A stretch of 64,000 nt of DNA from Rotaria macrura (Eukaryota; Rotifera; Eurotatoria; Philodinida; Philodinidae). The stretch lies in NCBI GenBank assembly GCA_900239685.1, contig OENT01000956.1:1-64000 (forward strand), written 5' to 3'. The translations under genes and the position numbers were made by a program. Below are positions 51,107 through 63,280 of the stretch, piece by piece. The notes under the pieces were generated by a model. The model was not told where the DNA came from. It ran no database searches and saw nothing but the letters and a program-made list of their open reading frames with translations. Positions within the stretch are counted from its first letter, which is position 1. Each line of letters starts with the position of its first letter.

Positions 51107-54100
51107 GTTGCAATTAATCAGTAGATTATGAGGTAAATGCTTTTTCTGACGACTTCCGTCTTGAGTTTCAATTATATTGAGAAAGAAATAGATGTACACA
51201 TCACATATACATAAGTTTTAAAATTTCAATCAGATCATATTCTATTGGTTTCCGTGGTCAATAAATGACATTTTCAACGTATAAAATCGTTTCTTTTAAT
51301 TCTGATTGATAACCAACGACATCTAGATTTACACATGTTATAATGTAATGCAAAATATTGATTGTTGAGTGCGGACATCACTTTTCCCATAAGATCACCA
51401 TCGATCAGTTAATCTGTTAGGCAAATGAGAACAAACTGACGGTACAGCATTCGAAACAAAAAGACATTCATTTGATTTTGTGTACGATTTTTCATTCCGA
51501 ATAGTACAGAGATGTTGGCCTGGCCTCTTTTATCACTATGACATACGGAAGTTTTCAATTCCTTTTTGAATTTTCTCCTTTGATAGTACGCAACTACTAT
51601 TATTTCTAGTGTTGTTTTTGCCAAAATGATTTAAAATTTTCCTTACAGATTCAAACTTATAATAATGATGTTCACGTTATTCATAATTAAAGAGTTTTAT
51701 AATTCCAAGTGCTGATCTAAACTAGAATCGAATATAGAGTTTCGTTTAATGAAAATGATGGCAAATTAGGTACTGTGCACTTGTAAAATTATCGTGTGGC
51801 TAAAAGTCATTAAACTGTAAGCTTAGTTGAGAGTTTTCATTTGTACGAATTTAAAAATTGGCGATACCTTACATGTCAGTGAGCAGAGTCCCGAATGAGA
51901 TGGACCAGTTTTGTAATTTTCATGGTATGGAATGGGATGGAAGAAGACGATTCATCCCAAGACCATAGGAGCTCTGGTTTTTGCCTTTTTTCAGAGAATT
52001 AAAAATTACATATCATATAAAAACTTCAGTTTGAAGATCATATGATTGGAATAAATGACAGTAGATATACTCGCAAAAGTCATAATACAACGAACGATTA
52101 CATTTCTCACTGATTCTAACTAAATAAATGAATAGTATGCAATATTTCAAAAAGCTCATAGTTTTCGTCAATGCATATTCAATCGTTTGGTATTGTGCAT
52201 TGGAAAATTCTTTCACTTCTGGTTGTATAATTTTGGTAGACAAGAATGGAATAATTCAGTAGTATTTTGTTGATAGTTAGACATACGGTGCTAGTACTTG
52301 ATCAAGCCTAACTTGACTATAGACCAATTCAAATGAACGAAATATGTATGTTTAGTAGATTCTGATACTGTGCTTTTAGGAATGCAGATAAAAGATCGAA
52401 AACTTTAAATTTAACTTTAACAAGGGTGTTGCTCGATTGTCTCATGGAGCATCTCTTAATTAGTTACTTCATATTAATTTCTGATTCGGCACGAAACGAG
52501 CCCACTCTTCTCATCAAGCATAACATTCTAGGTGTTCGCAGTTTACTTGCAGAGATTATCTTTTGTTTCATCAATCGAAACTGATCTAGTTGCACATTAT
52601 ACATTGATTTGATAAACCTTCAATGAATTCACAACAATGAAAGATGGCATACATTAATTTAATATTCTGACAAAAACAAATAAAAAACTTATGTTACCAT
52701 TAAGTCAATGCAGGAATAGAACAAAATAAGAGGAAAACCTATGATAGATGATAGAAGTAATTAAATATACTATATAGTTGACAACTAAAAACTCCCACAG
52801 TCTAGAGAATACAATAACGATAAGGGCTTTCAAAAAATGAAGTGCATTTTTTTGTTAAAAACTATCTAGGAGTCAGTTTTTATTTCTTAAGAAGATTAAA
52901 AATCGAAGACGAAAGATGCAATGCTTTTTCAATTCGTAGTGTCACATTCGTACTGAAAATAAAATTTTTACAGTCACTATTACTGCTAACAAGAGCATGA
53001 GTAATAACTTCAATATACATGCTTTTCCCATAATTGACACGAAAAAAGAAGACAATGATCTAGTCAACATGATCCAACTGCTATGTATTCTTGTCACTAA
53101 GCATTGCCAAGAATATTGAATCGACGAAATAACATAATTTACTATCATGTAAAGGTCGCACATATTGTTTTCGAAGTTCAACTATTTTATTTATGCCGTT
53201 GTTTTTTTCTACTCTGTTGTCCTTTCCCTCGTGGCAACAACTTTAAAATGTACTATTATACATGTAAAGTTGATGGTTTTTACTTTAAAAAAGAATTAAA
53301 ATAACCAATTAACAGATGATCTTGATGAACTTTGTCATTATTCTGAGGTCAAACAGTGTTGAATGAGATTAGTCTCTTTGAGATGCAAATAAATCAATTA
53401 ATAGCTTGAATGACACTATATATTATTCAAGCATATATTTACAATTGAATATATATACATATATTCCATTGACCGCTTCGATTAGAGCAGCATGCACATC
53501 TGATAAAAGTAAGAATTCGTAATCATTTGCGTCAAACAATAACAGTTCACTGTTCTTTTTCATAATTATGCCTCGTCTGTTATATTCATCGTGTTGAATG
53601 TCTTCTAGATTTTATTCTAGCTAACTGTGTGGAAATTACAAAAATGTTTAATCATGAAAATAAAAGATGATCGGCTAGTCGATATTTCGGCTTTTTCCAT
53701 TGATTCTAAGGCAATAGTATGCAAAGACTTTTTGAATGGTTATAATTGATGAGTAACATTGAAATTTAAGTAGTAGTGAATTTAATTTCAATAATCAGTG
53801 ATAGGTTGGTGATTGAGATGGGATATTATTTTGCATGAACTTATTGAAGTTGATGTGAGTCGTAGTGAGCAATGCTTAAATTCATGAGTGTTATTATTGA
53901 TAATGATGAACTAAAAATTGAATTCCATACAAACAAAAAATAGAACACATTTGATCAATGTGCTTTATCGTCGTTGGAGTCCGAATATTCTAATTCAGAT
54001 TAAGCACTCTTTTCTTTGTAGATCCGTAACACAAGAATTTATATTGATTTTTTTAATCTTACATGTTTACAAACAATTTAAAAATATGGATAGACAAAAT

Positions 54101-55946
54101 CAGAATCAAGGCATCAAACAGATGAATACGCACATAAAAGACAACACAACTATGAATTCTTCTTTGATTCACGCATATACTTAAATAATCAGAAAAAACA
54201 ATAGTTACTTTCAGTGGTTTCCTGTTCTATATGTACTTTACTCCTTATGTAAGTAGATTGGGAAATTGGACCTGGATATTTCTCTTCTGTCTATGCTTCA
54301 TTTGCCTCCTTATGAATAGCCTTGATCTTGAAATAGGTTTTTTTCTCTTATGTACATTTAATATGTTTCATTTTGAACTTGGTGCTAATCCAGCAAACAT
54401 TGTAGTTCCTGATTAGTGGTTTTTATTGGATTGATTTGAGAAAGATAACTGAGCAAATGATCATGACTCAATTTTCATAGAGAACAAAAATTACTTTATT
54501 TGATATTTTTCTTTAGCGTGATGGTTTATTATTTAATTAAATATCTAAAAGACAATGATGAAAAAACATAGATTTGACTCGTCTATATTCGATGAATCAT
54601 TCATTCATGAAATTATATAAATTGAACATACCATTGCTACAGTACATAGATAGACGATACAACAGTAATACATTCTGTATATGAAGAGAAAACATTTTGC
54701 GTGAGCTCTTTTACAGACCATCTGTAAAGTAACACTTATCTTCTACCTAATAGGTTGCATAGTAAAATCAAGTTCACTATGTTATTGTTGGATGCAAATC
54801 TCTAAACAAAATCTTCCCTAGCACTAACTCTTTATCTAAGGTTTTCGATGATTTTAACATTGTGTTTTAAACACTCTTTGGATAGTAAAGTTCATCGGGA
54901 TACAATAAATTTTAATAAAACCATTGAAGTCAAACATGAAAACATTAAAAAAAATACTCAGAGTTTAGTATCATATGTACACGATCATTTTTGAATAGTT
55001 CAAAGTTTGTTGTTGAAATTCAAACAAATTGATTGTCTAAGAAAGGTTCACAGATATTAGCTATGCATGCTTAGTCACTACATCTCTATCATGTTATGCA
55101 TAGTTACCGAAGTAGTTTTTAGACATCGTCGGATGAGAATATTACAATGATATGGAATGATCATTGGTTTGATCCTTTTTTCTTTCGTTGTGGTTAAGAA
55201 CTATCATCTTTTTCTCTCCTGTATGAAGTCACTAATTATGGGAGAACGACTCATGTAAGTCGATCGCTACATATGTGATTGATAATTGTTGTTTGAGTTG
55301 ATTGGGTCTGTGTATTATAGAATGTATGCTTGTGAATTCCTGAAACTATTAAAATATGGATAGAAATTTTTGTATGCCATCAACTAATTCATGTTTTTGA
55401 AAACATAATCAGATATAGAAAATTCTGTGTCGAAAATATGAGAAATCGATATGGAAGCTGTCTATCTAGTCAGTAGAATATGAAATGTACATGTTTATTT
55501 GACAAGACATCCCTAGAAGTCAATGTCAATCAGTTATAGAATCAAAATTTGTATTAATGTATTTCGGATGTGCGTCATGGCTTATCAGTACATAAAATAC
55601 TATTTTTCTTGTTTTATCCGTTGATCAAAGCTTTCGGAATGTAAAATCAATGGGACAGGAAAAAGTGATTAGCATTGTTCATTTTTATGTAAAACAGAAT
55701 AAACAATGACACAGAGGAAAATGAAGCCAAAGAAAAAATTTGAATGTATTCCTATTTATGTAGTCGTTTTCTAATCACAAATTAACAATCTTTTCCTTTA
55801 TTCTGTTCGCGTGGTTAGACTAATATTGTCTCTTTTTCTCTTTTTTTTCTCTTATTCATCTTCTTTTTTTATCAATGAATCGACATGCATTAAAATCATT
55901 TTCTTGATCAACGACCGGGGCAGCACATCACTCAGAAAAAGACAAT
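51107..55946. other. Long spacer (4.8 kb), no supported gene
   Basis: Holds the MED14 promoter at its left side. Frames of up to 88 codons (53918-54184, 54231-54416) have no recognisable domain or splice partners. Only scattered AT repeats seen. Confidence 0.5.
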
Positions 55947-56497
55947 ATGCAGTAAGTTACTCAATAGTTTATCATCAAACGAAAAGAAATTAGAAAAATT
56001 CCTTTTCTAGTTTGACAACTAAATTCATATTATTGGTGACAATACTCATCGTCATCAATGCTCGATCAAGCACTTCATCTAAAGGTCATCGTTCATGTCC
56101 AGAAGAATACCGTGAATTACGTCGTCGTGATGATGATTCAAGTTCGGATTCGGATGAAGACGAATGGCGAGAAGACATATGCGAACAAGCCATGGATACG
56201 TATGCAAGACAACGTGGTCCTAACAATGATCTATCGATTCTACGTGCTAATTGTGACCACTACGATGAAGCTACTGCGTTAGAAAAAGAAGATAATGATA
56301 ATTTATGTCAAGAGAAAAAAAGAGAAATTTATATGAAGAGAAAACGTCAACTTTCGAAGAAGAAACGAGAAGACGACGATTCAAATCAAAGTGATGATAG
56401 TGATGATAATGATGATGATGAAAAACGTCGCGCATTACGTAAACGAGAATTTAGTAAACGTCTTGCTTTAAGATTTATACGTAAACGCATGCCATAA
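55947..56497 (+). CDS. Small secreted, highly charged protein of unknown function (163 aa, 2 exons)
   Basis: Exon 1 is just ATGCA (55947-55951) followed by GTAAGT; exon 2 is 56011-56497. Joining gives MHLTTKFILLVTILIVINA, a signal peptide, then Ser-rich RSSTSSKG. The mature chain has four cysteines (SCPEEY, DICEQAMD, ANCDHYD, NLCQEKK), two Asp/Ser/Glu acidic runs, and many dibasic sites (RRR, KKR, KRK, KRR, RKR) in the C-terminal third. The Cys-bearing region looks like a small folded domain, and the basic tail could be cut by proprotein convertases; both are inference. No family is recognised. An AATAAA follows at 56502-56507. The gene ends only 110 bases before the Ginger-like element. Confidence 0.75.
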
Positions 56498-56606
56498 GTT
56501 TAATAAAGATACGATTAACTAATAAAGTATTTAGCACAATACAAAAATTTCATTTTTTTATGATTAAAGAAAAAAATAATTATTGAAATTTGTATATATA
56601 TATATA

Positions 56607-56882
56607 TGTCGTAGGACAAATTAAAATCCAGTTCAGTTTTAAATCCAACTAGGACAGATTGAAATTTTAATTATTCCCAGTTGATTTTAAAATTTTGATC
56701 TCAACTAGTTGATATTGAAATGCATTGTGAAGTGAACTAGTTGACTTTACAATTTTAAAATCAACTAGGAATAATTAAAATTTTAATCCGAACTATCCAT
56801 AGCTGACTAGTTCATAATGAAATGAAATATTTTGATCTCAACTAGTTCAGATTGAAATGTGTAAAATTAAAACTTCTATGCA
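56607..56882 (+). repeat. Left 276-bp inverted repeat of the Ginger-like element
   Basis: It contains about six ACTAG-centred words (CCAACTAGG, TCAACTAGTTGA, GAACTAGTTGAC, TCAACTAGG, TGACTAGTTCA, TCAACTAGTTCA), several of them palindromic and spaced over the whole arm. They may be repeated integrase-binding sites. Confidence 0.9.
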
Positions 56883-56977
56883 CAAGTAAATAACTGAATA
56901 CAATTCGAAATGGTTGGGTCTTTGTTGTTGAAAGTTAAAATAGTAAATTCAACAAAAGTCATAAGTGTCTTAACAAA

Positions 56978-57262
56978 ATGGAGCAAGCATTCTACACGAA
57001 AGTGACCGAGTTCGTGACAACACTCAGTGCGAAAAAGAAGAGCAAATATTTGATTAAGACGGAGATTTACAATCAAGTTATGGAGATTCTGAAGGGCGTC
57101 GAAGCAAAAAACCAGGCACAGTTTAAATTTTGGGCAAAGAAGCACTTTGATTTGGTGAAAATAGGTGAACTAGATATTTTGTACTCAGTGAAAAAAAAAT
57201 TACCCGTGGTGACATTTGAAAATTTATTTGAAAAAATCAATGAATGCCATACAGNTGCATAG
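56978..57262 (+). pseudogene. Truncated integrase N-terminus (94 codons) inside the Ginger-like element
   Basis: The frame starts MEQAFYTKVTEFV and includes KYLIKTEIYNQVMEIL, FWAKKHFDLVKIG and LPVVTFENLFEKINECH. This pattern is what I know from the start of Ginger-type and KRBA2-like integrases, just before their H2C2 zinc finger. It stops at the first expected finger histidine, within 20 bases of the right inverted repeat. The zinc finger and the D,D-E catalytic core are therefore absent, so it cannot itself mobilise the element. The N at 57255 lies in the second-last codon pair. A short protein could still be made and might interfere with a full-length integrase, but that is speculation. 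Confidence 0.7.
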
Positions 57263-57531
57263 AAGTTTTAATTTTACACATTTCAATCTGAACTAGTTGA
57301 GATCAAAATATTTCATTTCATTATGAACTAGTCAGCTATGGATAGTTCGGATTAAAATTTTAATTATTCCTAGTTGATTTTAAAATTGTAAAGTCAACTA
57401 GTTCACTTCACAATGCATTTCAATATCAACTAGTTGAGATCAAAATTTTAAAATCAACTAGGAATAATTAAAATTTCAATCTGTCCTAGTTGGATTTAAA
57501 ACTGAACTGGATTTTAATTTGTCCTACGACA
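57256..57531 (-). repeat. Right 276-bp inverted repeat of the Ginger-like element
   Basis: Reverse complement of the left arm with one substitution (TTATTCCTAG here against TTATTCCCAG). Followed directly by an AT run matching that before the left arm. Confidence 0.9.
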
Positions 57532-60083
57532 TATATATATATGATTTAAACTGAATCACAGATAGAAAATGAACAAAGATATATATATATATATGAAAAG
57601 CAAATGCAGTAAAAATCATCAAGGGAGAATTTCTTCCAATCTGTTTCAGCAAAGGGAATCATTTCATGTTTCCATTTGATTCGGATCCTTGATAGTTTCT
57701 TTCATAAAGAAGAATCGATAGAGAAGGAAAACGGTCGATGGGAATTCTCAAATATTCAATTATGGAAATTTGAACTCCATTCTTGGAAATCAGCTTGATA
57801 CTTCCAGCAATCATTAGATTCAATAGTTAATATTACTGAGATTCAAGGTCAATTTAACTAGATTAATCACGATTTGTATAACATACTCACTGAACATTCA
57901 TTAAATTACCAATGCTGACCATAGATAGACGTAAATACGTAGACACCCTCTCAAATTACCAAGCAGAAATCAAGTTTTTGTTTCATCACATTAGAATTTT
58001 TCTCGCAAGATATGATCAAGCCAAAGGATTCAAATTTGAACCGATCTGAATAAATAGATTGTTTTCAGTAGAACCGATAATGATTAGTTGAGGAATATTT
58101 CTTCTGATCATAAACTCGATTGGATTGTTTGTATATATTACTGGATGATTTTATTGAAATCAGACATGATAATATACAAAACAGCTCTAAGAACAAATAT
58201 TACTATAAATTTTAAAACACGAAGACATTATTCGAATTATAAATCTCAAATTGATTTGAAAAGTGTTCGTATCTGCGGCAAATTAAATGTTCTGGAAAAC
58301 ATTTCAGTACACAATCAAGATGCCTAACTATATTGAATAACTAACCATGAAAGTTTGTTTTTTATTTGTTCAGTGATTAGTTTGGACTTTTACTTTCTCT
58401 TCTATTTATAAGTTCCTTGTGTGAATCAATAAATAAGAATGTATGAACTAAACATTGAATTCATTTGACGAATTGCTTGTTCAATATTTGAATGATCGAC
58501 TTTATAAGTGAATAATATTTCGACGTAGTTAGCAGATTCGTCATCAATTTATCTATTAAAATCAACCTGCTGACAATAACATTTACTAATAAAAATCGAT
58601 GTTTCAAGGCATCGTTGTTTGCTGAATTCTTTAGTAGTATTTTGATCATAGTGGTTAGTACATGCATTATTATTGACTTCGCAATACAACTATTTCAATC
58701 TAAGTTCTTATCCTGTCACTGATTGAAAAGCAAACAGAAGTAGATTATAATAATAAGTCAAAGCTACTTCTATCAGTTATTGATCCTCGAGTAGTAGTAT
58801 AGGACTATACACGCGGTGCTCAAATCATCCTATCAATATTTCTTGTTGTTGCAGTGAATGAGTTGGTTGATAACCATCCATCATCAAGAAATAACTGAAA
58901 AATTGGCGTGAACGGATACTAGCAACAAAAACATTGATATTTTTATATTGATTTCTAATTAGTTATGTTACAAATTCCAAGAATTTAGTTATTGATTTCG
59001 AAGACATCAATCTTACCGTAATATTTTTCCTGTTATCTCAAATAATTATTATTCAAAATTCTTGTTACTGAATGCGAATCAAATGTAAATGAATCAAAGA
59101 AACTTGTATGAAGTTCAAGTTTTTGGACTAGCGTTAATAAAAACCACAGTTAGTTTTCGATCTCTTTAAGACACTTTATAAAATCTTATTGAAGAGAAAG
59201 ATCTCAGCGATCTTGCTCATTTCGTAGAGATGGTATCGTTGAGAAAACTAAACTTTTCACATGATCAATTTCGAATCAAAAGATCTAGTGGGACGTTAAC
59301 TCGAACTAACTTGAATTTGAAGAAAATTCAATTTAACCATTGTCATGAGTTGGTGTGTTTCATATTTTCAAGATTCTCTATTACAAAGTCGATTAACAGC
59401 CATAGATTTAAAAATTTTCCAAAACGTTTACGAGAAATAGTTCGAGAACAAATTCAAATCGTCGTTTCATTTTTCTTCTGTTTTTTTTTACTACAATGAT
59501 CAAACAGTTTGAAAAATCAGATATTACAACTCGAATCAAAATCATCACGAAGTGAAACATACCCATGGATCACAAGTGTACAACACTAAGATCAGCCACA
59601 AAACAATGAAACAATTCTGTATATACAAATATTTCTTTTTTTCTCCTTTAACCAAACACAGTAAGAACAAAATCAGTTGTTGCTTCCGTCCTAGGTTACT
59701 TTTTCATGCCTATCTCTTTAATATATCTAATCGATGAACATATTTTCTTTTTATTAATATTGCAGATAAGAAAGAGTGTGCCGCCGATGAGTTTTCTTCT
59801 TGAATACAAATCTTCATCTGTACCTTACAAACAAATCCATCCAAACGAACAGTCAAACATTCTTACTTGTCTACAAAAATGTAAAGAACAGAGACATCTA
59901 TGAAGAAGTTTGTCGTATGTTGTAATACTGTAATCATGAAGTCACCTGACACAGTTGGTATTATTTCGTCTGAAGCTTGTCTTAAAGCTATCTAACATAG
60001 TTACGAAGGATAATGGATTGAATAAATGTTGAAAAAGAAACAAACAAGCGGAAACACTACATTAATTCATATTCACTGTTCAG
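57532..60083. other. Spacer, no supported gene
   Basis: About 2.5 kb. Begins in an AT run, with another at 57579-57593. Frames up to 89 codons show no family. It holds the 3' end of the stalk-protein gene on the minus strand. Confidence 0.5.
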
Positions 60084-63000
60084 TTATATGACTCGTAATG
60101 AATTATCATCAATATACGAGTCAATATTATTGCCTATGAAACCGTTTCGAATAAATATCATAGTATAGTCAATACTTCGCGTATTTGTTGGTAATGGCCA
60201 AATGTTCGTATACTGACACCATCCTGGATTGGACGTTTTACAAGCAAGTTCACCGGATGATACTGTGCTCAATATAGACGAAGATGATCGAAACGTCAAA
60301 CTAACTTCAACTCCATCATGAGGAATAAAGATCCTATCCCAAGTTTGATAATAAAAAAGAAGTTCTACTTTCAGTGTACCAGAATCGAGAGTCTCTTCTG
60401 TGAAACCTTGTACGCCCCCCATTAATTTAACATTCTGAACTAATTTCGATGGTGACTTAGGTCCATATCCACCAACAAAACAAAATTCTCCTCTGTTTGG
60501 TAAATAACCACTATTGAATTGACCGTTTTTATCAGCGAGAACATCAGAAGAACCAGCTTGATTCCAACCAATACTTAATTCAAGTTCAGCGCCAGGATTC
60601 ATTAGTAAATTTGGAGGAGACATAGTAATCGTAGTCGCTTGAAAAGATATTAACCATAAATAAAGTATGAACGATAATCAAGATTAATTCATTACTTCTA
60701 TCAGAGACGATTGTTGTCAAACTAACTAGAATAAAGAAGAAGAGGAAGAATTGAGTTGTCAATTATGCTTACGAATAAAACAAGTTCCTATTTCCTATTC
60801 ATTCTTTCAAGCATAAGAGATCATGTCTCTATTCGAACAGAAAAACTACTTTATTTTATAAGGAACAGTGACTGACTGTTGATGATAAAAGTTACAATAA
60901 GAGAAAAAACTAGCTAATGAGATATATGATAACTAAAACAATGACAGATAATTACCTACACTTGTTTCTTTTGTTGATTCTACCATTGAAGTCGTACTCT
61001 CGATGTTACCTGTGAAAAATTCTTCAGTTGTATGGCTCATTACCATAGCTGAAAAATAATCAACATATTGAATTAGCTAAGTTTTCAAAGAGACATACTT
61101 GTTGTCCGTATATCAGAAGATACTTTAACCGAAATTAAGCAAAATTTGAAACTTAAAACATATTCCAGCAAAACTTACTAGTTGCCATTGATTCGACTAC
61201 AGACACAAAATAAAAGCAAACAAGGCGTAATTATGTTTTATAATGAGACTTACGATATGTTGGAGACATTCCTGTAGAAAAAGCTGAAAAACAACGGTGA
61301 TTTTGTCTATTACATTCTACATATGAATTAGTATTTCTTTTCTTTATGACTTACATGCATTCTTTGATGATGCGTCCTCGTCAGCTGTATAGAATGCAAG
61401 GCATTATTAATATCAAAAATTGCATCGAAGTTAGTGTTCACTCACTTTCCATCGATAACGTTGTGGTATACGTTGATGGAATCACTATAGTTGGAAGAAA
61501 AGTTAATTGTCATTTTCTTTGCATATTTAATTGTAAGTTTTTACAAAATAGAAAATTTTCCTCAGTGCCCATAACGATTACAATCCGATGTTTAAATGAT
61601 TTCGTCACTTTGTATTCTTCTCTATTTATAATCATACCTGTTCTAGAACCGATAGACAATGAGAAGAGAAAGGTTTGACTATTGTTCTCACTTAAAATGA
61701 GTCACCTTTTTTTTACTTTGACTTCACCAAGAAAATAATAGAAATACTCTACAACCATGAGTTTTCCCACACATTTGAACAAATAGACAACGAAAAAATC
61801 AGGCATCAACATCTTGCGCTCAATATTCAACTGTAGCTGATAGTTTTAAGGTCGTCATTATATTAATACAATACTTTAGAGTTTAATTTAATGTGCATTC
61901 TTGTTAATTTGATGTTACAAAAGAAGTGAGATTTTCAAACTATACCATCAAAACAAAGTATTAATTCGAAGCAAACTTACGCGTCGTCATTATTGGGTCA
62001 GCTGTGAGTAGATGCAAGAATATTAATTAAATTCATTATTTAATAAAACTTACATGTAGTGGTAGAAGCTTCTGTCGGCAAGTCTAATCAATGAATGAAA
62101 TAAAAATTGCATCACGAGTGTTACTATTTTCCTGTAGCTGATATTTATTTACTGGTAATCAGTGGGCGGCTTGTAGCTAAAGTTAAAATCAAAATGCAAT
62201 ACATTTTTGAAAGAATAGGCAAAATTGCCATGCAAATTACTTATATTTGATATCATTGAAAAACTTGTAGTTAACGTAGCTATTGAAAAAAAAATCCATG
62301 GATAAATTAGTATGAAGTGAGGTAAAAGTCTTCGTATTTACTTGAAGGGTTCGCTGATGTTGATGTTGATGAAGAGGCTAATTTTTAAAAAAATAATATT
62401 CATGTCACATGTTTCATTACAGAAATTTCTTTCTCTTCTTACTCCGAGAAGTGGTAGTCGATGATATGGATTGAGTAGATACTAAAAGCAAATGACGAAC
62501 ATTTCCATGTGAAGTAATGGCAATCAGTAACAATAATACGAACGTGCGAGCAAAGTCACTTACTTATTGACGACAGTGAAGTAACTGAAAAAGAAAAGAT
62601 TGATATTCATTTTGAATAATGATCCATTCTGATTATCATACCTGTTGTTGTACTAGTTGAAGTTGACACTGAAAGTGAAACTGAAATAGAAGATAATGAA
62701 TTTCAGTCAATTACAGCATGCAGATTACTTGAAGATGGATTCGTTCGTGTTGTTGTCACTATAAAATTAATAAGATGACAAAACACCGGTCATTTCGATT
62801 AAATCAAATACTGATTCATTTATTATTCTCACTTGCTGTTATGATTGACGGTTTTATTGTTGAAGGACGACCTATGCATACAAGGTTGATAAAGTCAAAT
62901 CATTCTATTTCAATATAAATCTGTTCATTGTTGATGTTTGCAAAGTATACTTAAGAAGTCATGTTGTTGCCACTCACATTTCGTCAATTATCTTTCGAAA

Positions 63001-63280
63001 AGACTATATGATTACCTGTCGCTGTCGAAGATGTTGTTTGCTTTTTCTTCGAACTTGTAACAACAACAACTGGTACAACAACACTAACGATGATTAATAG
63101 TGTAATAGCACTAGCTATCAGTATTATTTTTGCATTTTTGGATATAAATATTTTAACAGAGGTGCTTCTTAAAATATAGCTTGAAGAAATGAGTGAAAAC
63201 TGCACAAGAAAACTGTACCGAATACTAGAAGTATTTTGATATTTGCTCAATGAAGGATGAACCTGCCGGCTAGAACGCAT
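60084..63280 (-). CDS. Type II membrane protein with Ser/Thr stalk built from 15 micro-exons and a jelly-roll-like C-terminal domain (about 437 aa, 17 exons)
   Basis: Exons (transcript order): 63280-63016, 62871-62833, 62758-62729, 62680-62642, 62584-62564, 62481-62443, 62377-62342, 62279-62241, 62176-62153, 62083-62054, 62001-61981, 61384-61355, 61271-61254, 61196-61179, 61122-61099, 61048-60962, 60637-60084. All internal introns are phase 1, so each 18-87-nt exon can be skipped or repeated without frame loss. Residues 1-47 are basic and cytosolic, and ~48-72 are one membrane span (IILIASAITLLIIVSVVVPV). The micro-exons give a Ser/Thr/Pro-rich stalk, probably O-glycosylated. The last exon (~180 aa: NLLMNPGAELE, GWNQAGSS, CFVGGYG, SIDYTMIFIRNGF, SYIDDNSLRVI) has the NPGAE-GW opening common in galactose-binding-like jelly rolls; sugar binding is inference. 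Exon 1 may hide a 51-nt frame-neutral intron after SSIR. Exon 4 has two acceptors 12 nt apart. Confidence 0.75.

Larger units (their letters stand above)
56607..57531. mobile_element. Non-autonomous Ginger-like DNA transposon (925 bp) with 276-bp terminal inverted repeats
   Basis: The ends TGTCGTAGGACAA ... TTGTCCTACGACA begin TG and end CA, of the TGTNR type reported for Ginger elements, which use a retrovirus-like integrase. The two arms (56607-56882 and 57256-57531) are exact over 276 bp except for one C/T difference. The core of about 370 bp encodes the N-terminus of an integrase of the Ginger / KRBA2-like type. It is inserted in an AT microsatellite, so the target duplication cannot be read. 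A single N at 57255 sits at the junction with the right arm. Near-identity of the arms suggests recent insertion or gene conversion. Confidence 0.8.

Noticed and set aside
16044..63280. CRISPR arrays, tRNA genes, rRNA genes, bacterial operons
   Set aside because: Scanned for, but no spaced direct-repeat array, cloverleaf or rRNA core sequence is visible, and gene structure is intron-rich.
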